From: Porphyromonadaceae bacterium
Lineage (GTDB): Bacteria > Bacteroidota > Bacteroidia > Bacteroidales > Porphyromonadaceae
Direction of reading: 5' to 3'
NCBI GenBank assembly: GCA_030528555.1
Contig: JAUMYQ010000002.1
Span: 1 to 64,000 of the forward strand
Length of the DNA stretch: 64,000 bases
Under the pieces are notes generated by a model. It searched no databases. It had not been told where the DNA came from and saw only the letters and a list, made by a program, of their open reading frames with translations. A program made the translations under genes and the position numbers. Shown here in pieces: positions 50,003 to 59,203 of this stretch (its first letter is position 1; the number at the start of each line of letters is the position of its first letter).

Positions 50003-52507
50003 CTACTCCTGATAGTAGAGCCTCTGAATGCGTGGAGAGAGAGTAGTCAGCACCTCATAAGGGATTGTACCCAGAATCTCGGCCATACACTCTAACGAGT
50101 GAGCAGCACCACCGAAGACAACAACCCTCGTACCAACCCGAGCCTCTGGTGCTTCTGTCACATCAAGCATACAGGTATCCATACAGATATTGCCGACAAT
50201 GGGACAGAGCCTATCCCCCACTAGCATCTCCCAGCGTCCTCTCCCGAGGTTACGTCGAAGCCCATCGGCATAACCTATAGGAACCACAGCAATGCGAGAG
50301 GCTCGTGTGAGAATATCGGCACAGCCATAGCCTACGCTCTGCCCCTCTGCCACCTCTTTGATCTGAAGAATAGTCGTAGCAAGCTGACATACGGGGCGCA
50401 AATATGACACCCCCACCACAGGATTAACGCCATAGAGCCCCAACCCCAGGCGTACCATATCGAAAGCAAAACGGTCTGCAAAACGTGCAACGCCAGCCGT
50501 ATTGAGCAAATGGAGCATTGGCCTGTAGCCCAAGCCCAAACAAAGATATCGATGTGCCTCTATGAGATAAGCTGCTTGCTGCTCGGTGAAAGTATCGAAG
50601 GTCTCATCATCTGCCGAAGCTAGGTGACTGAAGACACTCGAGACCTTAACCGAAGGACTGGAGCGGAGGAGAACCAGAGCCTCATTTAACTCTTCATAAC
50701 GCAGCCCTAGACGATGCATACCGCTGTCTATCTTCAGGTGAATAGCAAAGCTATCGGAAGCCTCCGCCCCCACCGCCCGAAGCACCTCACGGAGTAAATC
50801 GAGGCTATAGACCTCGGGCTCGAGGTCATAGTGAAAGAGCGTCTGCATATTGCCCCAGTCGGGGTTCATCACCATAATGTGGCTCTTGATACCTCCCATA
50901 CGGAGCTGCTTACCTTCATCAGCCACGGCCACGGCCAGATAATCTGCTCGAGCCTCCTCGAGGGTCTTAGCTAACTCAAACGCCCCGATGCCATAGCCGT
51001 TTGCCTTGATCATGCAGATGACAGCCTGCCCTCCTGGGAGTAGAGAGCGGAAATAGGCGAGATTGTGCCGCACGGCAGAGAGATCGACCTCGAGTGTGGT
51101 CTGATGCTCCAGGCGAGACAGCTCTCTATAGATCCGCTCGAAGCCATATCGTCTGGCACCCTTAAGGAGAATGCAGGAGGCTGACAGGCGATGCAACGCC
51201 CCCGAAAGCAGTAAATCATCGGTAGAGGTATAGCAGCTTAGCCGAAAAGTCCCTCCAGCTTGCGCCAACTGTCCGACCTGTTTTCCAACGGCATAGACCT
51301 CATGCACATCGAATTCATCCAGAAGCCTCGCCACCTCGGCGTACAGCTCTGACTGAGGCAGCGCACTCTGCTCTATGTCAGAAAGCACGGCCACGGCATG
51401 AGCCCCCACGGCTCCAGCTCTGCGCCGAAGGACATCCAGTGCGATGCGCAGAGCATCCAGATCGTTGCTATAGGCATCATTGATGAGCGTATTACCCCGA
51501 TAGCTCTCTCTAATCTCCAACCGCATCTCTGGGGTCTGGATGAGAGCGACGCGATCCAATACCTCATCGGACAAACTACCCTCAAGGGCGTAGACACAAC
51601 AGAGGGTCGTCAGCAAGTTCTCCACACTGGCTCTGTCTGTCATCGGCAAACGAAGAGTGAGGCAGTCTGCCCCTACTCGAATGTATAGCTTGGTACTTGC
51701 TTCCCCCAGCTCCTCCCCCTCAAGCAAGATAGTAGCTCGAGGGTCTTGACGGCTCCAACCCACGACCCGTGGCCAAAGCTCTCTGGCGGTTAGCTCACCC
51801 TCCAGCAAAGGAATATCAAGAGGAAGAACAATCTTATCAGCTCCCTCGAGTAGAACCATCTTCTCGGCCAAGAGCGCACCCTGTGAGGCGAAGTGCTCGG
51901 CATGTGCACTACCAAGACTAGTAAGCACTCCGATAGTAGGGCGGATAACCTGGGCAAGCGGCCCCATCTCTCCTGGCTCGGAGATACCAGCCTCGAAGAG
52001 CCCAAGTGTACTGCTCTCATCAAGCTGAAGTACAGAGAGTGGCACACCAATCTGCGAATTATAGCTCCGTGGTGATCGGCAAATCTGATACTGCTCACGA
52101 AGCAGCGTATTGAGGTATTCCTTGACAACAGTCTTGCCATTGCTACCCGTAATCCCCACTACTGGTAGCTGATGCCGCATTCGATGCCAAGTTGCAAGTT
52201 GCTGCAAGGCCAGGAGTGTAGAAGATACCCGTATGAGATTGGCACCAGGCAGGGCGACATGCCACCGACGCGTAGGCTGCTCGATGATAAAAGTACGCAC
52301 ACCGCGCTCATATAGCTCCTCTATATATAGGTGTCCGTCACCCGAGGCTGTCCGTAAGGCAAAAAAGACCGTTCCAAGAGGTGAAGCGAGGGAGCGACTA
52401 TCGGTCAGGACACTGACGAGCTTATCATCCGAAGCCATGATCACGTCCATGGCGTTGAGCAACTCAGCGAGTTGACGTATCGAGATAAGGGGACTTTTAC
52501 TACTCAT
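50003..52507 (-). CDS. murF-alr: Bifunctional MurF ligase / alanine racemase
   Basis: An 834-residue fusion. Residues 1 to about 465 are MurF, which adds D-Ala-D-Ala to UDP-MurNAc-tripeptide: P-loop TGSNGKT at 120-126, SYNSQIGVPLSVLQ, and a C-terminal ligase part. Residues about 470-834 are a fold-III alanine racemase: ICMIKANGYGIGAF carries the PLP Lys near residue 500, and GADGLRRNLGRG with GNICMDTCMLDV complete the site. Making D-Ala and using it in one protein is common in Bacteroidetes. It overlaps the GSCFA gene by ATGA. Confidence 0.95.
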   Translation of the reverse strand: MSSKSPLISIRQLAELLNAMDVIMASDDKLVSVLTDSRSLASPLGTVFFALRTASGDGHLYIEELYERGVRTFIIEQPTRRWHVALPGANLIRVSSTLLALQQLATWHRMRHQLPVVGITGSNGKTVVKEYLNTLLREQYQICRSPRSYNSQIGVPLSVLQLDESSTLGLFEAGISEPGEMGPLAQVIRPTIGVLTSLGSAHAEHFASQGALLAEKMVLLEGADKIVLPLDIPLLEGELTARELWPRVVGWSRQDPRATILLEGEELGEASTKLYIRVGADCLTLRLPMTDRASVENLLTTLCCVYALEGSLSDEVLDRVALIQTPEMRLEIRESYRGNTLINDAYSNDLDALRIALDVLRRRAGAVGAHAVAVLSDIEQSALPQSELYAEVARLLDEFDVHEVYAVGKQVGQLAQAGGTFRLSCYTSTDDLLLSGALHRLSASCILLKGARRYGFERIYRELSRLEHQTTLEVDLSAVRHNLAYFRSLLPGGQAVICMIKANGYGIGAFELAKTLEEARADYLAVAVADEGKQLRMGGIKSHIMVMNPDWGNMQTLFHYDLEPEVYSLDLLREVLRAVGAEASDSFAIHLKIDSGMHRLGLRYEELNEALVLLRSSPSVKVSSVFSHLASADDETFDTFTEQQAAYLIEAHRYLCLGLGYRPMLHLLNTAGVARFADRFAFDMVRLGLGLYGVNPVVGVSYLRPVCQLATTILQIKEVAEGQSVGYGCADILTRASRIAVVPIGYADGLRRNLGRGRWEMLVGDRLCPIVGNICMDTCMLDVTEAPEARVGTRVVVFGGAAHSLECMAEILGTIPYEVLTTLSPRIQRLYYQE

Positions 52508-53487
52508 AAATCTTTGGGGTCTAGCCAGGAAGACAGATGCACATCGGGGTGCTGCCCAGCGAAGGCTCGAATGCGTACAAGGAGTTGCTCTCGCCTAAGC
52601 TGTGCCTCTGAGCAATCGGCTGCAAGCGGACGGTGCTGATACTCTCGCCTAAGCCGAGCGATATGAGACATCAGGGCCTTGCTCTCGGCCGAGGCTGCCC
52701 ACTCGAGGAAGCGATCACCAATATAGCGCACCGTCTGCTCCGAGGGGTGCAACATATCCTCAGCATAGAAACGATAGTCTCGTAGCTCATCCATCAGCAG
52801 CTCATAGGCCGGGAAGTAACTCACCCTATCGGGAAACAACCCGCACAGCTCCTCGCTCAGGAGCATTAGGGTTGCCTTGCTTACGCTGCTCCCATGTGCA
52901 CCATCACGCAGGTGGCGGATTGGGCTAACGGTCTGAATAATGCGAAGCTTCGGGCAAATATCAAAGAGCCTGGAAAGCAATATCTGCCAAACCTCCAGCA
53001 GCTCGGAGAGGCTCACGCGGCGGCGCACGAACGTGCGCTCAGGCATCTTATGACAGTTGCTCACCACGCGCCCTACGCCTGCCAACTCATACACAAAGGC
53101 TGTTCCCCAGGTTAGCAAGAGGTAGTCTGCCTTCAGGAGATAATCCCTGGCACGCTCCAGCTTAGCATTAATGTCGCGGAGGGTTCTCTCGGCACTCGCA
53201 GACGAAAACGAGCCATGATGATCGAAGCTATGCCACAGACCATTGTACTGCACAAGGGCATCGGCTTCGTAGGCCTGCCCCGAGAGCAACTGGTCTAGCC
53301 CACGAGCTATCGAGAGCGGATTGTACTGTATCCCAAAGGGATTAACCTCTACATCGTAACCCTCAAGAGCAAGTCGTAACCCAATATGCTGGCTAAAGCA
53401 CGAACCAAAACTTACGAGCCGCATCCCATAGCTCAAAGGTCGCTCTAGGCTCTCTGGCAAGGCCACCTCTGTCTGCAACTTCATCAT
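52504..53487 (-). CDS. GSCFA-domain protein
   Basis: A 327-residue protein with the eponymous block: LVSFGSCFSQHIGLRLA near residue 26-42, then NPFGIQYNPLSIARGL. SGNH-hydrolase-like motifs follow (LLTWGTAFVYEL, QTVSPIRHLRD, DMLHPSEQTV), so a carbohydrate or lipid esterase activity is likely. Common next to murF-alr in Bacteroidetes. Complete. Confidence 0.85.
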   Translation of the reverse strand: MMKLQTEVALPESLERPLSYGMRLVSFGSCFSQHIGLRLALEGYDVEVNPFGIQYNPLSIARGLDQLLSGQAYEADALVQYNGLWHSFDHHGSFSSASAERTLRDINAKLERARDYLLKADYLLLTWGTAFVYELAGVGRVVSNCHKMPERTFVRRRVSLSELLEVWQILLSRLFDICPKLRIIQTVSPIRHLRDGAHGSSVSKATLMLLSEELCGLFPDRVSYFPAYELLMDELRDYRFYAEDMLHPSEQTVRYIGDRFLEWAASAESKALMSHIARLRREYQHRPLAADCSEAQLRREQLLVRIRAFAGQHPDVHLSSWLDPKDL

Positions 53488-53652
53488 GCACCGTATCCAC
53501 TAATTTCTGCTACAAAAATATACATTCTTTGCATCCTCTCTGAGCAGACAAACTAGAAATCAGACTAATTTATCTCGCTATCTCGCCCAGAATCGGAGAC
53601 TAACACAACTATTTGTCCCTGAATTAATTAGCCACATTCCCATTGAAACAAC

Positions 53653-53747
53653 AAAATCTTCGGGAACTTTTGAAAAAAACTTCCCGAACTTTTTTTTCAG
53701 AGTTCCCGAACTTTTTGAAAAAAGTTCGGGAACTTTTGGCGCAAAAA
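53653..53747 (+). repeat. Dispersed triple-hairpin element, copy 3 (type II, + orientation)
   Basis: Hairpin 1 (CTTCGGGAACTTTT..AAAAACTTCCCGA), spacer ending TTCAGAG, then hairpin 2 (TTCCCGAACTTTTT/AAAAAGTTCGGGAA). Compared with type I the spacer and hairpin 2 are inverted and hairpin 3 is missing. Between GSCFA and DUF4332; other bases from 53,488 to 53,890 show only AT-rich sequence. Confidence 0.85.
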
Positions 53748-53892
53748 TGGGGTACATATCTAAGTCATTTATAGAGTGAATGTTCTGCAAGTGTAAGCAA
53801 ACTTAAGCCAAAAATAGGATTGAACCGAAAAAACCTCAGTTCAGTCCTGTAGACCATTGTAGAGAAAACGATATTTTTATCAAAAATTTATC

Positions 53893-53900
53893 TAAATTTG
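53893..53900 (+). promoter_or_regulatory. -7 box TAAATTTG of the DUF4332 gene
   Basis: TAnnTTTG, 49 bases before ATG 53,949. It precludes the upstream in-frame start at 53,898. Confidence 0.6.
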
Positions 53901-53948
53901 GAGTTATGTAAAACAATTGTTCCATTCATAATTTTAATACAGTTCATT

Positions 53949-54359
53949 ATGGCTAACTACAAGATTGAAGAGATTGAAGGCATCGGCCCTACCTATGGCG
54001 AGAAGCTACGTACCGCTGGGGTCAGCACCACAGACAAGCTCCTGGAGGCTTGTACCACGAAGAAAGGACGCAAAGCTCTAGCAGAGCAATCGGGTCTTGA
54101 CGAGGCAAAAATCCTCAAGTGGGCAAATATGGCAGACCTCTTCCGCATCCATGGTGTGGGGCAAGAGTATGCCGAGCTACTCGAAGCCGCTGGTGTGGAC
54201 ACAGTGAAGGAGCTTGCCCAGCGCAAGGCTGACAACCTAACAAAGAAGATGGAGGAGGTCAACGAAGAGCGCAAGCTGGTGCGCCGAACGCCATCTCTCA
54301 AAGAAGTAGAGAAGTGGATAGCTCAGGCCAAGGAGCTACCACGTGGCATTGAGTATTGA
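53949..54359 (+). CDS. DUF4332 helix-hairpin-helix protein
   Basis: A 136-residue protein of two HhH2-type repeats: IEEIEGIGPTYGEKLRTAGV (about 4-23) and LFRIHGVGQEYAELLEAAGV (about 62-81), each a GIG-type DNA- or protein-binding hairpin. Resembles the C-terminal half of helix-hairpin-helix proteins in DNA repair and tail proteins. It has a promoter and a strong terminator, so it is expressed on its own. Function unknown. Confidence 0.8.
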   Translation: MANYKIEEIEGIGPTYGEKLRTAGVSTTDKLLEACTTKKGRKALAEQSGLDEAKILKWANMADLFRIHGVGQEYAELLEAAGVDTVKELAQRKADNLTKKMEEVNEERKLVRRTPSLKEVEKWIAQAKELPRGIEY

Positions 54360-54380
54360 TCTCAAGCGTTTGGATATAAT

Positions 54381-54419
54381 CAAGGGCGGTGGACCTTTTT
54401 AAAAGTCCACCGCCCTTGG
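54381..54419. terminator. Bidirectional terminator
   Basis: CAAGGGCGGTGGACTTTT-type stem: CAAGGGCGGTGGAC and GTCCACCGCCCTTG pair around a TTTTTAAAA centre; between convergent genes. Confidence 0.9.
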
Positions 54420-54446
54420 AGCATTGCTCCCCTCGAGCTCGCTCCT

Positions 54447-56774
54447 CTAGAGACGAAAACCAAGGTCTACGCCCAGCGTGCGCGGTGCCCCGCGCTGTAC
54501 AAGATGATCAAATGCTTTGAAGCGAAAAGCTATATATTCCTCCCCAAGTAGGTTCTTCCCCCAAAGACTGAGAGTAAAGTTCTTAATACCAAATCCCACA
54601 CGAGCCCCGAGGGTAGCATAGCCATCTTGGACGGCATCATTTACCTCGTTCCAGTAGATGCGCCCTACACCAGCATACTCCAGACTAGCGAAGTACTGAC
54701 TTAGCCAGCTACTACGTAGGGACTGCTGCGCACTGAGCTGTACCGAATAGGTATGGCGAGGGATAAAGGGGACGAACTTACCGCCATGATCCGCTACACC
54801 ACTCTTGAGAGCTGCCTCCTCTGGTGAGCGAAAAGTAGCATGCGTGTAGCCATAACTTAGATTTGCCCCCACGGGACCAAAGAGCTTTACTGCTGCCGAA
54901 GCCTCGAGGCCAAGCGAATATGAACGGCCTGCATTGGTAATCTCGCGCCCTGCTCCCGAGGCAACAAAACGCGTAAGCTGGAGGTTGCGTACATCGAGAT
55001 AGTAGGCCGAGAGGGTGAACTGCTGTAGCAGACCTAGGTCATGCAGACGAAAGCCTAGCTCATAGTTCCACGCCGTTTCGCTCTCGTAACCCAGTTTGTC
55101 ATTTAACCCTGTGGCATCGAAGCCTTTCTTCGTGAAGATACCCTGCAAATCTTGCATCTGAGCCGTGCGGATAACGTCCGAGAGTGTCTGCTCATTGTAG
55201 CCACCAGACTTGAAACCCTTGCTCACTGTAGCATAGGTCGACCACAGATCTCGCTCATACTGCACAGAGAGCTTGGGTAGAAGTTGCACATCTCTACTGC
55301 GAACCTTGCCCTGCAGACGCGTTGGCTTCTCCACCCATTGGAACGGACCATCCTTGCCCACACGGCTAACACCAAGGCGAAAGCCCAGAGAACTATCGTA
55401 GTACATTTGCTGCCAGCTCAGATCCAACCGAAGACCAGCCGAGACAGACAGCCCCTCGACAAAGAGGTCTCGCACCGTACTCTGATGATAGAGGGCTGCA
55501 CCACGCTCAGGCTTGGCAAAAAAATTCTCGTTCACTACATCTACAGACCCATCTATCTTCATATAGGGCATCGGACGGCCTGCTGCCAGAGCTCTGGCAT
55601 ACTGCTCATCAAGAGGCCTTTGTATCATCATACCGATACCCATTGGACGGAAGCGGACGGGAGCGTGTAGCCGTGCATCCTGCAGGAACCCAAAGACGCC
55701 AAAGCTCCACTGATACAGCTCCTGCTCGTCCCTATTCTTGAAGACGAACTCCTGCGTAATAGACTTCTCCCAAAGCCTTTGACCTACATGAAACATCGGG
55801 GCAGGACGGCCGTCCATATCCATCTGGGTTAGGTCCGAGAGATACTGATGCCCCGTGGCGGAGATAAGCTGCCAATCACTACCAACATAGCGCAGGCGCA
55901 GGCTACTGCTGATACTCCTTCGGGAATAACTACCAGCATCGCCAAAGTCAAGCGAACTGATAGCCCCCGTCTTGGCATCTACCCTTTGATAGGGGAATGC
56001 ACCTTGCTCCACATCATCGGTATGGACGCTCAGTGTAGCATCGAAGCGCTCCGAGGGGCGAAACTCTACCTTGAGGAAAGCATTTTTTGTCTCTAAACTA
56101 TCTTGCATCGCCCTGGTCGTCTCGTTGTAGAAGAACCCTCCATGACGGTTGTAGGCTGCCCCGAGGCTAATCCCCCACTTGTCGCCAAGCTTGCGGCGTA
56201 CCAACGCCTTTACTCCAATATTACCATGTGTGCCATAGCGCGCTCGAGCCGTGATGAGATGACCATCCAAAGCCGAGCCCGTATAGAGATTGATGATACC
56301 AGCCATGGCATTACGCCCATAGAGCGTACCCTGAGGACCACGCAGAACCTCGATACTCTGGATACCAACTTGATCAAAGTTGAAGGCCGCTTTGCTCAGA
56401 TACGGAACGCCATCGACATAAAAGCCTATCGTCTGTCCACTACTGCGTGCACCTACACCACGCAAATAAATGGCCGAGCTACGCCTAGAGCCATAGTCTG
56501 GGATATAGAGGCTGGGCACTCGTGCCGTAAGATCGGGTAGGTTCTGAATATCGAGGCGACTAATAGCTCTGGGCGTTAGCCAAGTATGGGCTACAGCCTG
56601 GCGCGTGGCAGGTAGAGCGTGGCGCATCGTCATGGCAGCCTTAACCTCTACCATCTCTAGTTCGTAGGGGCGTAGTGAGTCGATAGGTGTAGGATCTTGT
56701 TCGGCTCGTGCGCCAGAGAGGGCTGCCGTGGTCGTAACAACGAAAAGGAACATAGCGTACTTACTGTTATTCAT
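54447..56774 (-). CDS. TonB-dependent outer-membrane receptor
   Basis: A 775-residue receptor. Signal peptide to about 24 (GARAEQ), a short N-terminus with MVEVKAAM as a possible TonB box, a plug domain with LPDLTARVPSLYIPDYGSRR and VEVLRGPQGTLYGRNAMAGI, then a 22-strand barrel ending GVDLGFRL. Without SusD next to it, a vitamin, siderophore or haem ligand is likelier than glycan; no ligand is visible. Own promoter; no partner genes. Confidence 0.9.
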   Translation of the reverse strand: MNNSKYAMFLFVVTTTAALSGARAEQDPTPIDSLRPYELEMVEVKAAMTMRHALPATRQAVAHTWLTPRAISRLDIQNLPDLTARVPSLYIPDYGSRRSSAIYLRGVGARSSGQTIGFYVDGVPYLSKAAFNFDQVGIQSIEVLRGPQGTLYGRNAMAGIINLYTGSALDGHLITARARYGTHGNIGVKALVRRKLGDKWGISLGAAYNRHGGFFYNETTRAMQDSLETKNAFLKVEFRPSERFDATLSVHTDDVEQGAFPYQRVDAKTGAISSLDFGDAGSYSRRSISSSLRLRYVGSDWQLISATGHQYLSDLTQMDMDGRPAPMFHVGQRLWEKSITQEFVFKNRDEQELYQWSFGVFGFLQDARLHAPVRFRPMGIGMMIQRPLDEQYARALAAGRPMPYMKIDGSVDVVNENFFAKPERGAALYHQSTVRDLFVEGLSVSAGLRLDLSWQQMYYDSSLGFRLGVSRVGKDGPFQWVEKPTRLQGKVRSRDVQLLPKLSVQYERDLWSTYATVSKGFKSGGYNEQTLSDVIRTAQMQDLQGIFTKKGFDATGLNDKLGYESETAWNYELGFRLHDLGLLQQFTLSAYYLDVRNLQLTRFVASGAGREITNAGRSYSLGLEASAAVKLFGPVGANLSYGYTHATFRSPEEAALKSGVADHGGKFVPFIPRHTYSVQLSAQQSLRSSWLSQYFASLEYAGVGRIYWNEVNDAVQDGYATLGARVGFGIKNFTLSLWGKNLLGEEYIAFRFKAFDHLVQRGAPRTLGVDLGFRL

Positions 56775-56855
56775 ATCGTGAAGTTATTGAGTTACTCTTC
56801 CCCTATTACAGAGGGAACTTGATATAAGCAAAAACTCTTCATCTAGGAGATGGCG

Positions 56856-56863
56856 CAAAGATA
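56856..56863 (-). promoter_or_regulatory. -7 box TATCTTTG of the TonB receptor gene
   Basis: Reverse-strand TAnnTTTG, 82 bases before the receptor start. The long leader could hold a control element but none is recognised. Confidence 0.65.
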
Positions 56864-56971
56864 CCAAGGCTGAAGAAGTAAATATGGGCACATATTGGCC
56901 CAACCTCTCCTATCGAACAAAGCTAGTACTCATGAAATCAAGAAGAAACAAAGGAATTATACAAAAAAAAG

Positions 56972-57011
56972 CCCATTAGCCAAGAGATAAAAAATCTTAA
57001 GCTAATGGGCG
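56972..57011 (-). terminator. Terminator of the rsmD operon
   Basis: GCCCATTAGC and GCTAATGGGC pair; on the minus strand TTTTTTTT follows directly. Confidence 0.9.
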
Positions 57012-57072
57012 GAAATATCCTAATAGCCGACCAAATGAGGCTATATCGCACTATTTTTGAAGCCTAGCTAGC

Positions 57073-57639
57073 TTACTCCCCTTCGACAGACGGAGCAGAG
57101 AAGAAGCTAAAATTGACCGCCCCATAGACCCGATGCTGCAAAAAATAGGGGTAAGGCGAGAAGTCGTACTCCTTGGGATGCTCCACGACAACGAGCGCTC
57201 CAGGACGAAGCCTCCCCGAAGAAAAAATCATATCAGGAAGCAGAGCAATCTCTTTGAGCTTATAAGGAGGATCGGCAAAGACAAAATCGAACTCTGCTAC
57301 CGCACGCTCCTGAGAGAGATAGCGAAAGGCATCTATCTGCAACACCTTGACTTTGTCTCCCTCGCCCAAGGTCTCTGCCGAGGAGCGAACGAAAGAGGCA
57401 TGCTCTCTGCGTTGCTCTACAGCCACAACCGAGGTACAACCTCGAGATATTAACTCGAGGGCAATACTCCCCGTACCAGAGAATAGATCCAATGCACTCG
57501 CTCCCTCAAGGTCTATTTGGTGCTGCAAGACGTTGAATAGGTTCTCTTTAGCGAAGTCCGTAGTGGGGCGAGCGTTGAAGCTCTTGGGAACGTCGAAGCG
57601 ACGACGCCTATACTTTCCTCCTATGATACGCATGGCCAA
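57073..57639 (-). CDS. rsmD: 16S rRNA (guanine966-N2)-methyltransferase RsmD
   Basis: A 188-residue SAM methyltransferase. MRIIGGKYRRRRFDVPK starts it, DLFSGTGS at 51-58 binds SAM, and DPPY at 123-126 is the N2-guanine catalytic motif. Modifies G966 near the P site of 30S. It is the third gene of an operon with two uncharacterised genes and lies 3 bases after DUF3822, a coupling common in Bacteroidetes. Confidence 0.93.
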   Translation of the reverse strand: MAMRIIGGKYRRRRFDVPKSFNARPTTDFAKENLFNVLQHQIDLEGASALDLFSGTGSIALELISRGCTSVVAVEQRREHASFVRSSAETLGEGDKVKVLQIDAFRYLSQERAVAEFDFVFADPPYKLKEIALLPDMIFSSGRLRPGALVVVEHPKEYDFSPYPYFLQHRVYGAVNFSFFSAPSVEGE

Positions 57640-57642
57640 ATA

Positions 57643-58425
57643 CTATAATACGATACTACTCAGTGGAGCAAGCTCGATACGCGCGATATATGCTCTCAAT
57701 TCTTGACAAAGCACCTCAAGCCTCTCCGCCTCACCTTCGTAGAAACAGAGCAGTACATCCTCTTTGTAATCAAAGCCCAAAGCCTGCCAAAGTAAAAACA
57801 TGTAGTACATCATCTCGCTCACCGAATGCATGGCTCCAGCCGAACAGACCTCGTAGTGGTTGATGCAAAGGAGGTCGCCAGACGAAATAGCTATGCAATC
57901 CAGCTGAGCCCCCTGTAGCGAGACAATGAGCATACGGCAGCCCTCTCTGCGACTTTGTAGCCTCTGTACCTCAATGATGGGGAGATAATAAGGACGTGGC
58001 GAGAGGGGCGGATGTATGCGTTCGAAAAATCCGAGCAAATCTTTATCCCAAGCTGAGAGAATAACCTTATTCTCCAGGGGGAAGACCTCCGGCAGTACGC
58101 GCACTTCTTGAGGCAAACAAATGCCCTCGAGCCACAGTGTGGCTCGAGATGCCTCATACAGCTCCAAGGGTATGATGACGCTCTTGGTAGGCACATAGTA
58201 CAGATAAACTCTCTGGTAGGGATAGCACAGCCACTCGTGTGCGTATATCAGATCTTGCAACGCCTCTATGTGGCCAAGGTACTCGCTAGAGAAAGGGAGA
58301 TGCCCACATACTTGGTCTGCCTCCTGACCAAGGCGTGAGATACTAAAAGCAAGTCCATCCGACCTCAGCCAGATGGACATACTCATAGATTCGGCTAATA
58401 GAGGGCTTAGCTCCTCAAGTGTCAT
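57643..58425 (-). CDS. DUF3822-family protein
   Basis: A 260-residue protein of the DUF3822 family, known in Bacteroidetes beside rsmD. The sequence shows an actin/ASKHA-like alternation of strands (SMSIWLRSDGLAFSISRLGQ; LCINHYEVCSAGAMHSVSEM) but no catalytic residues. Function unknown. Overlaps nothing; 13 bases after the previous gene. Confidence 0.75.
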   Translation of the reverse strand: MTLEELSPLLAESMSMSIWLRSDGLAFSISRLGQEADQVCGHLPFSSEYLGHIEALQDLIYAHEWLCYPYQRVYLYYVPTKSVIIPLELYEASRATLWLEGICLPQEVRVLPEVFPLENKVILSAWDKDLLGFFERIHPPLSPRPYYLPIIEVQRLQSRREGCRMLIVSLQGAQLDCIAISSGDLLCINHYEVCSAGAMHSVSEMMYYMFLLWQALGFDYKEDVLLCFYEGEAERLEVLCQELRAYIARIELAPLSSIVL

Positions 58426-58438
58426 AGCCCAGAACGGA

Positions 58439-59080
58439 TTACTCCCAGTTACCCGTCATCTTCATCTCGGTAAGCGAGCCAATGCGCAGACCAGGATATC
58501 CCTTGCCCATGGCCTTTTCCTTGGCAATTTGGATTTTGTCCTTCATACGAGCCGAGGGCAGGTCTGCTAGATAGCTCTCAAATGGGATACAGGCCTCAAA
58601 AACAGGCTGGGGGATGGTGTCCAAACCAACGATTTGGTCGATCGTACCCGTGCGCACCTCGATAGGCTTTTTGTCGCCAAAAGGATTGTTGTATAGGGCT
58701 GCTATCTCGGTACCATCCTTGACGAGAGAGTCCTTTGCCGACACCCATACAGTATCTCGTACGATGAGCCCCTTTTGTGCTGCCTGAGCTTCGGTCAGTC
58801 CCTGCTCACGCATTGCCTCTGTATATTCGCCCTCTGCCTTCACATAGTAGAGCTTGCCTCCCTCAAGGAAAGCGATCAGCTCCTCAGCCGAGGCGAAGCG
58901 GTGATAAATATCCTCATAGGCATCTTGATAGTTAGCGATCTTCTTGAGCTGCTTTTGGAGCACTTCCTCACGCTTAATCTGCTCCTTATCAAACTTTACA
59001 GGCGTAGCGATACTCTGATATGATAGGTATCCTAAAGCTACCACCGCGGCAAGAACCAGCACTTTAATGACTTTGTCCAT
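58439..59080 (-). CDS. Conserved membrane-anchored protein ahead of DUF3822
   Basis: A 213-residue protein with one N-terminal membrane helix (VIKVLVLAAVVALGYLSYQS, about 4-23) and a coiled, charged periplasmic part (EVLQKQLKKIANYQDAYEDI). No enzymatic motif. First gene of the rsmD operon. The topology suggests a periplasmic accessory, but the partner is unknown. Confidence 0.65.
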   Translation of the reverse strand: MDKVIKVLVLAAVVALGYLSYQSIATPVKFDKEQIKREEVLQKQLKKIANYQDAYEDIYHRFASAEELIAFLEGGKLYYVKAEGEYTEAMREQGLTEAQAAQKGLIVRDTVWVSAKDSLVKDGTEIAALYNNPFGDKKPIEVRTGTIDQIVGLDTIPQPVFEACIPFESYLADLPSARMKDKIQIAKEKAMGKGYPGLRIGSLTEMKMTGNWE

Positions 59081-59203
59081 CGTTCCTTATCTGATTTTTA
59101 ATTACTACTTCTTCAATTCTTGGCCACACCAAAGGCCATTCAAAACTCGAATACTGTTACTCAAAAAGAGTAACTTCATCATCACAAAGATACTATTTTG
59201 TCT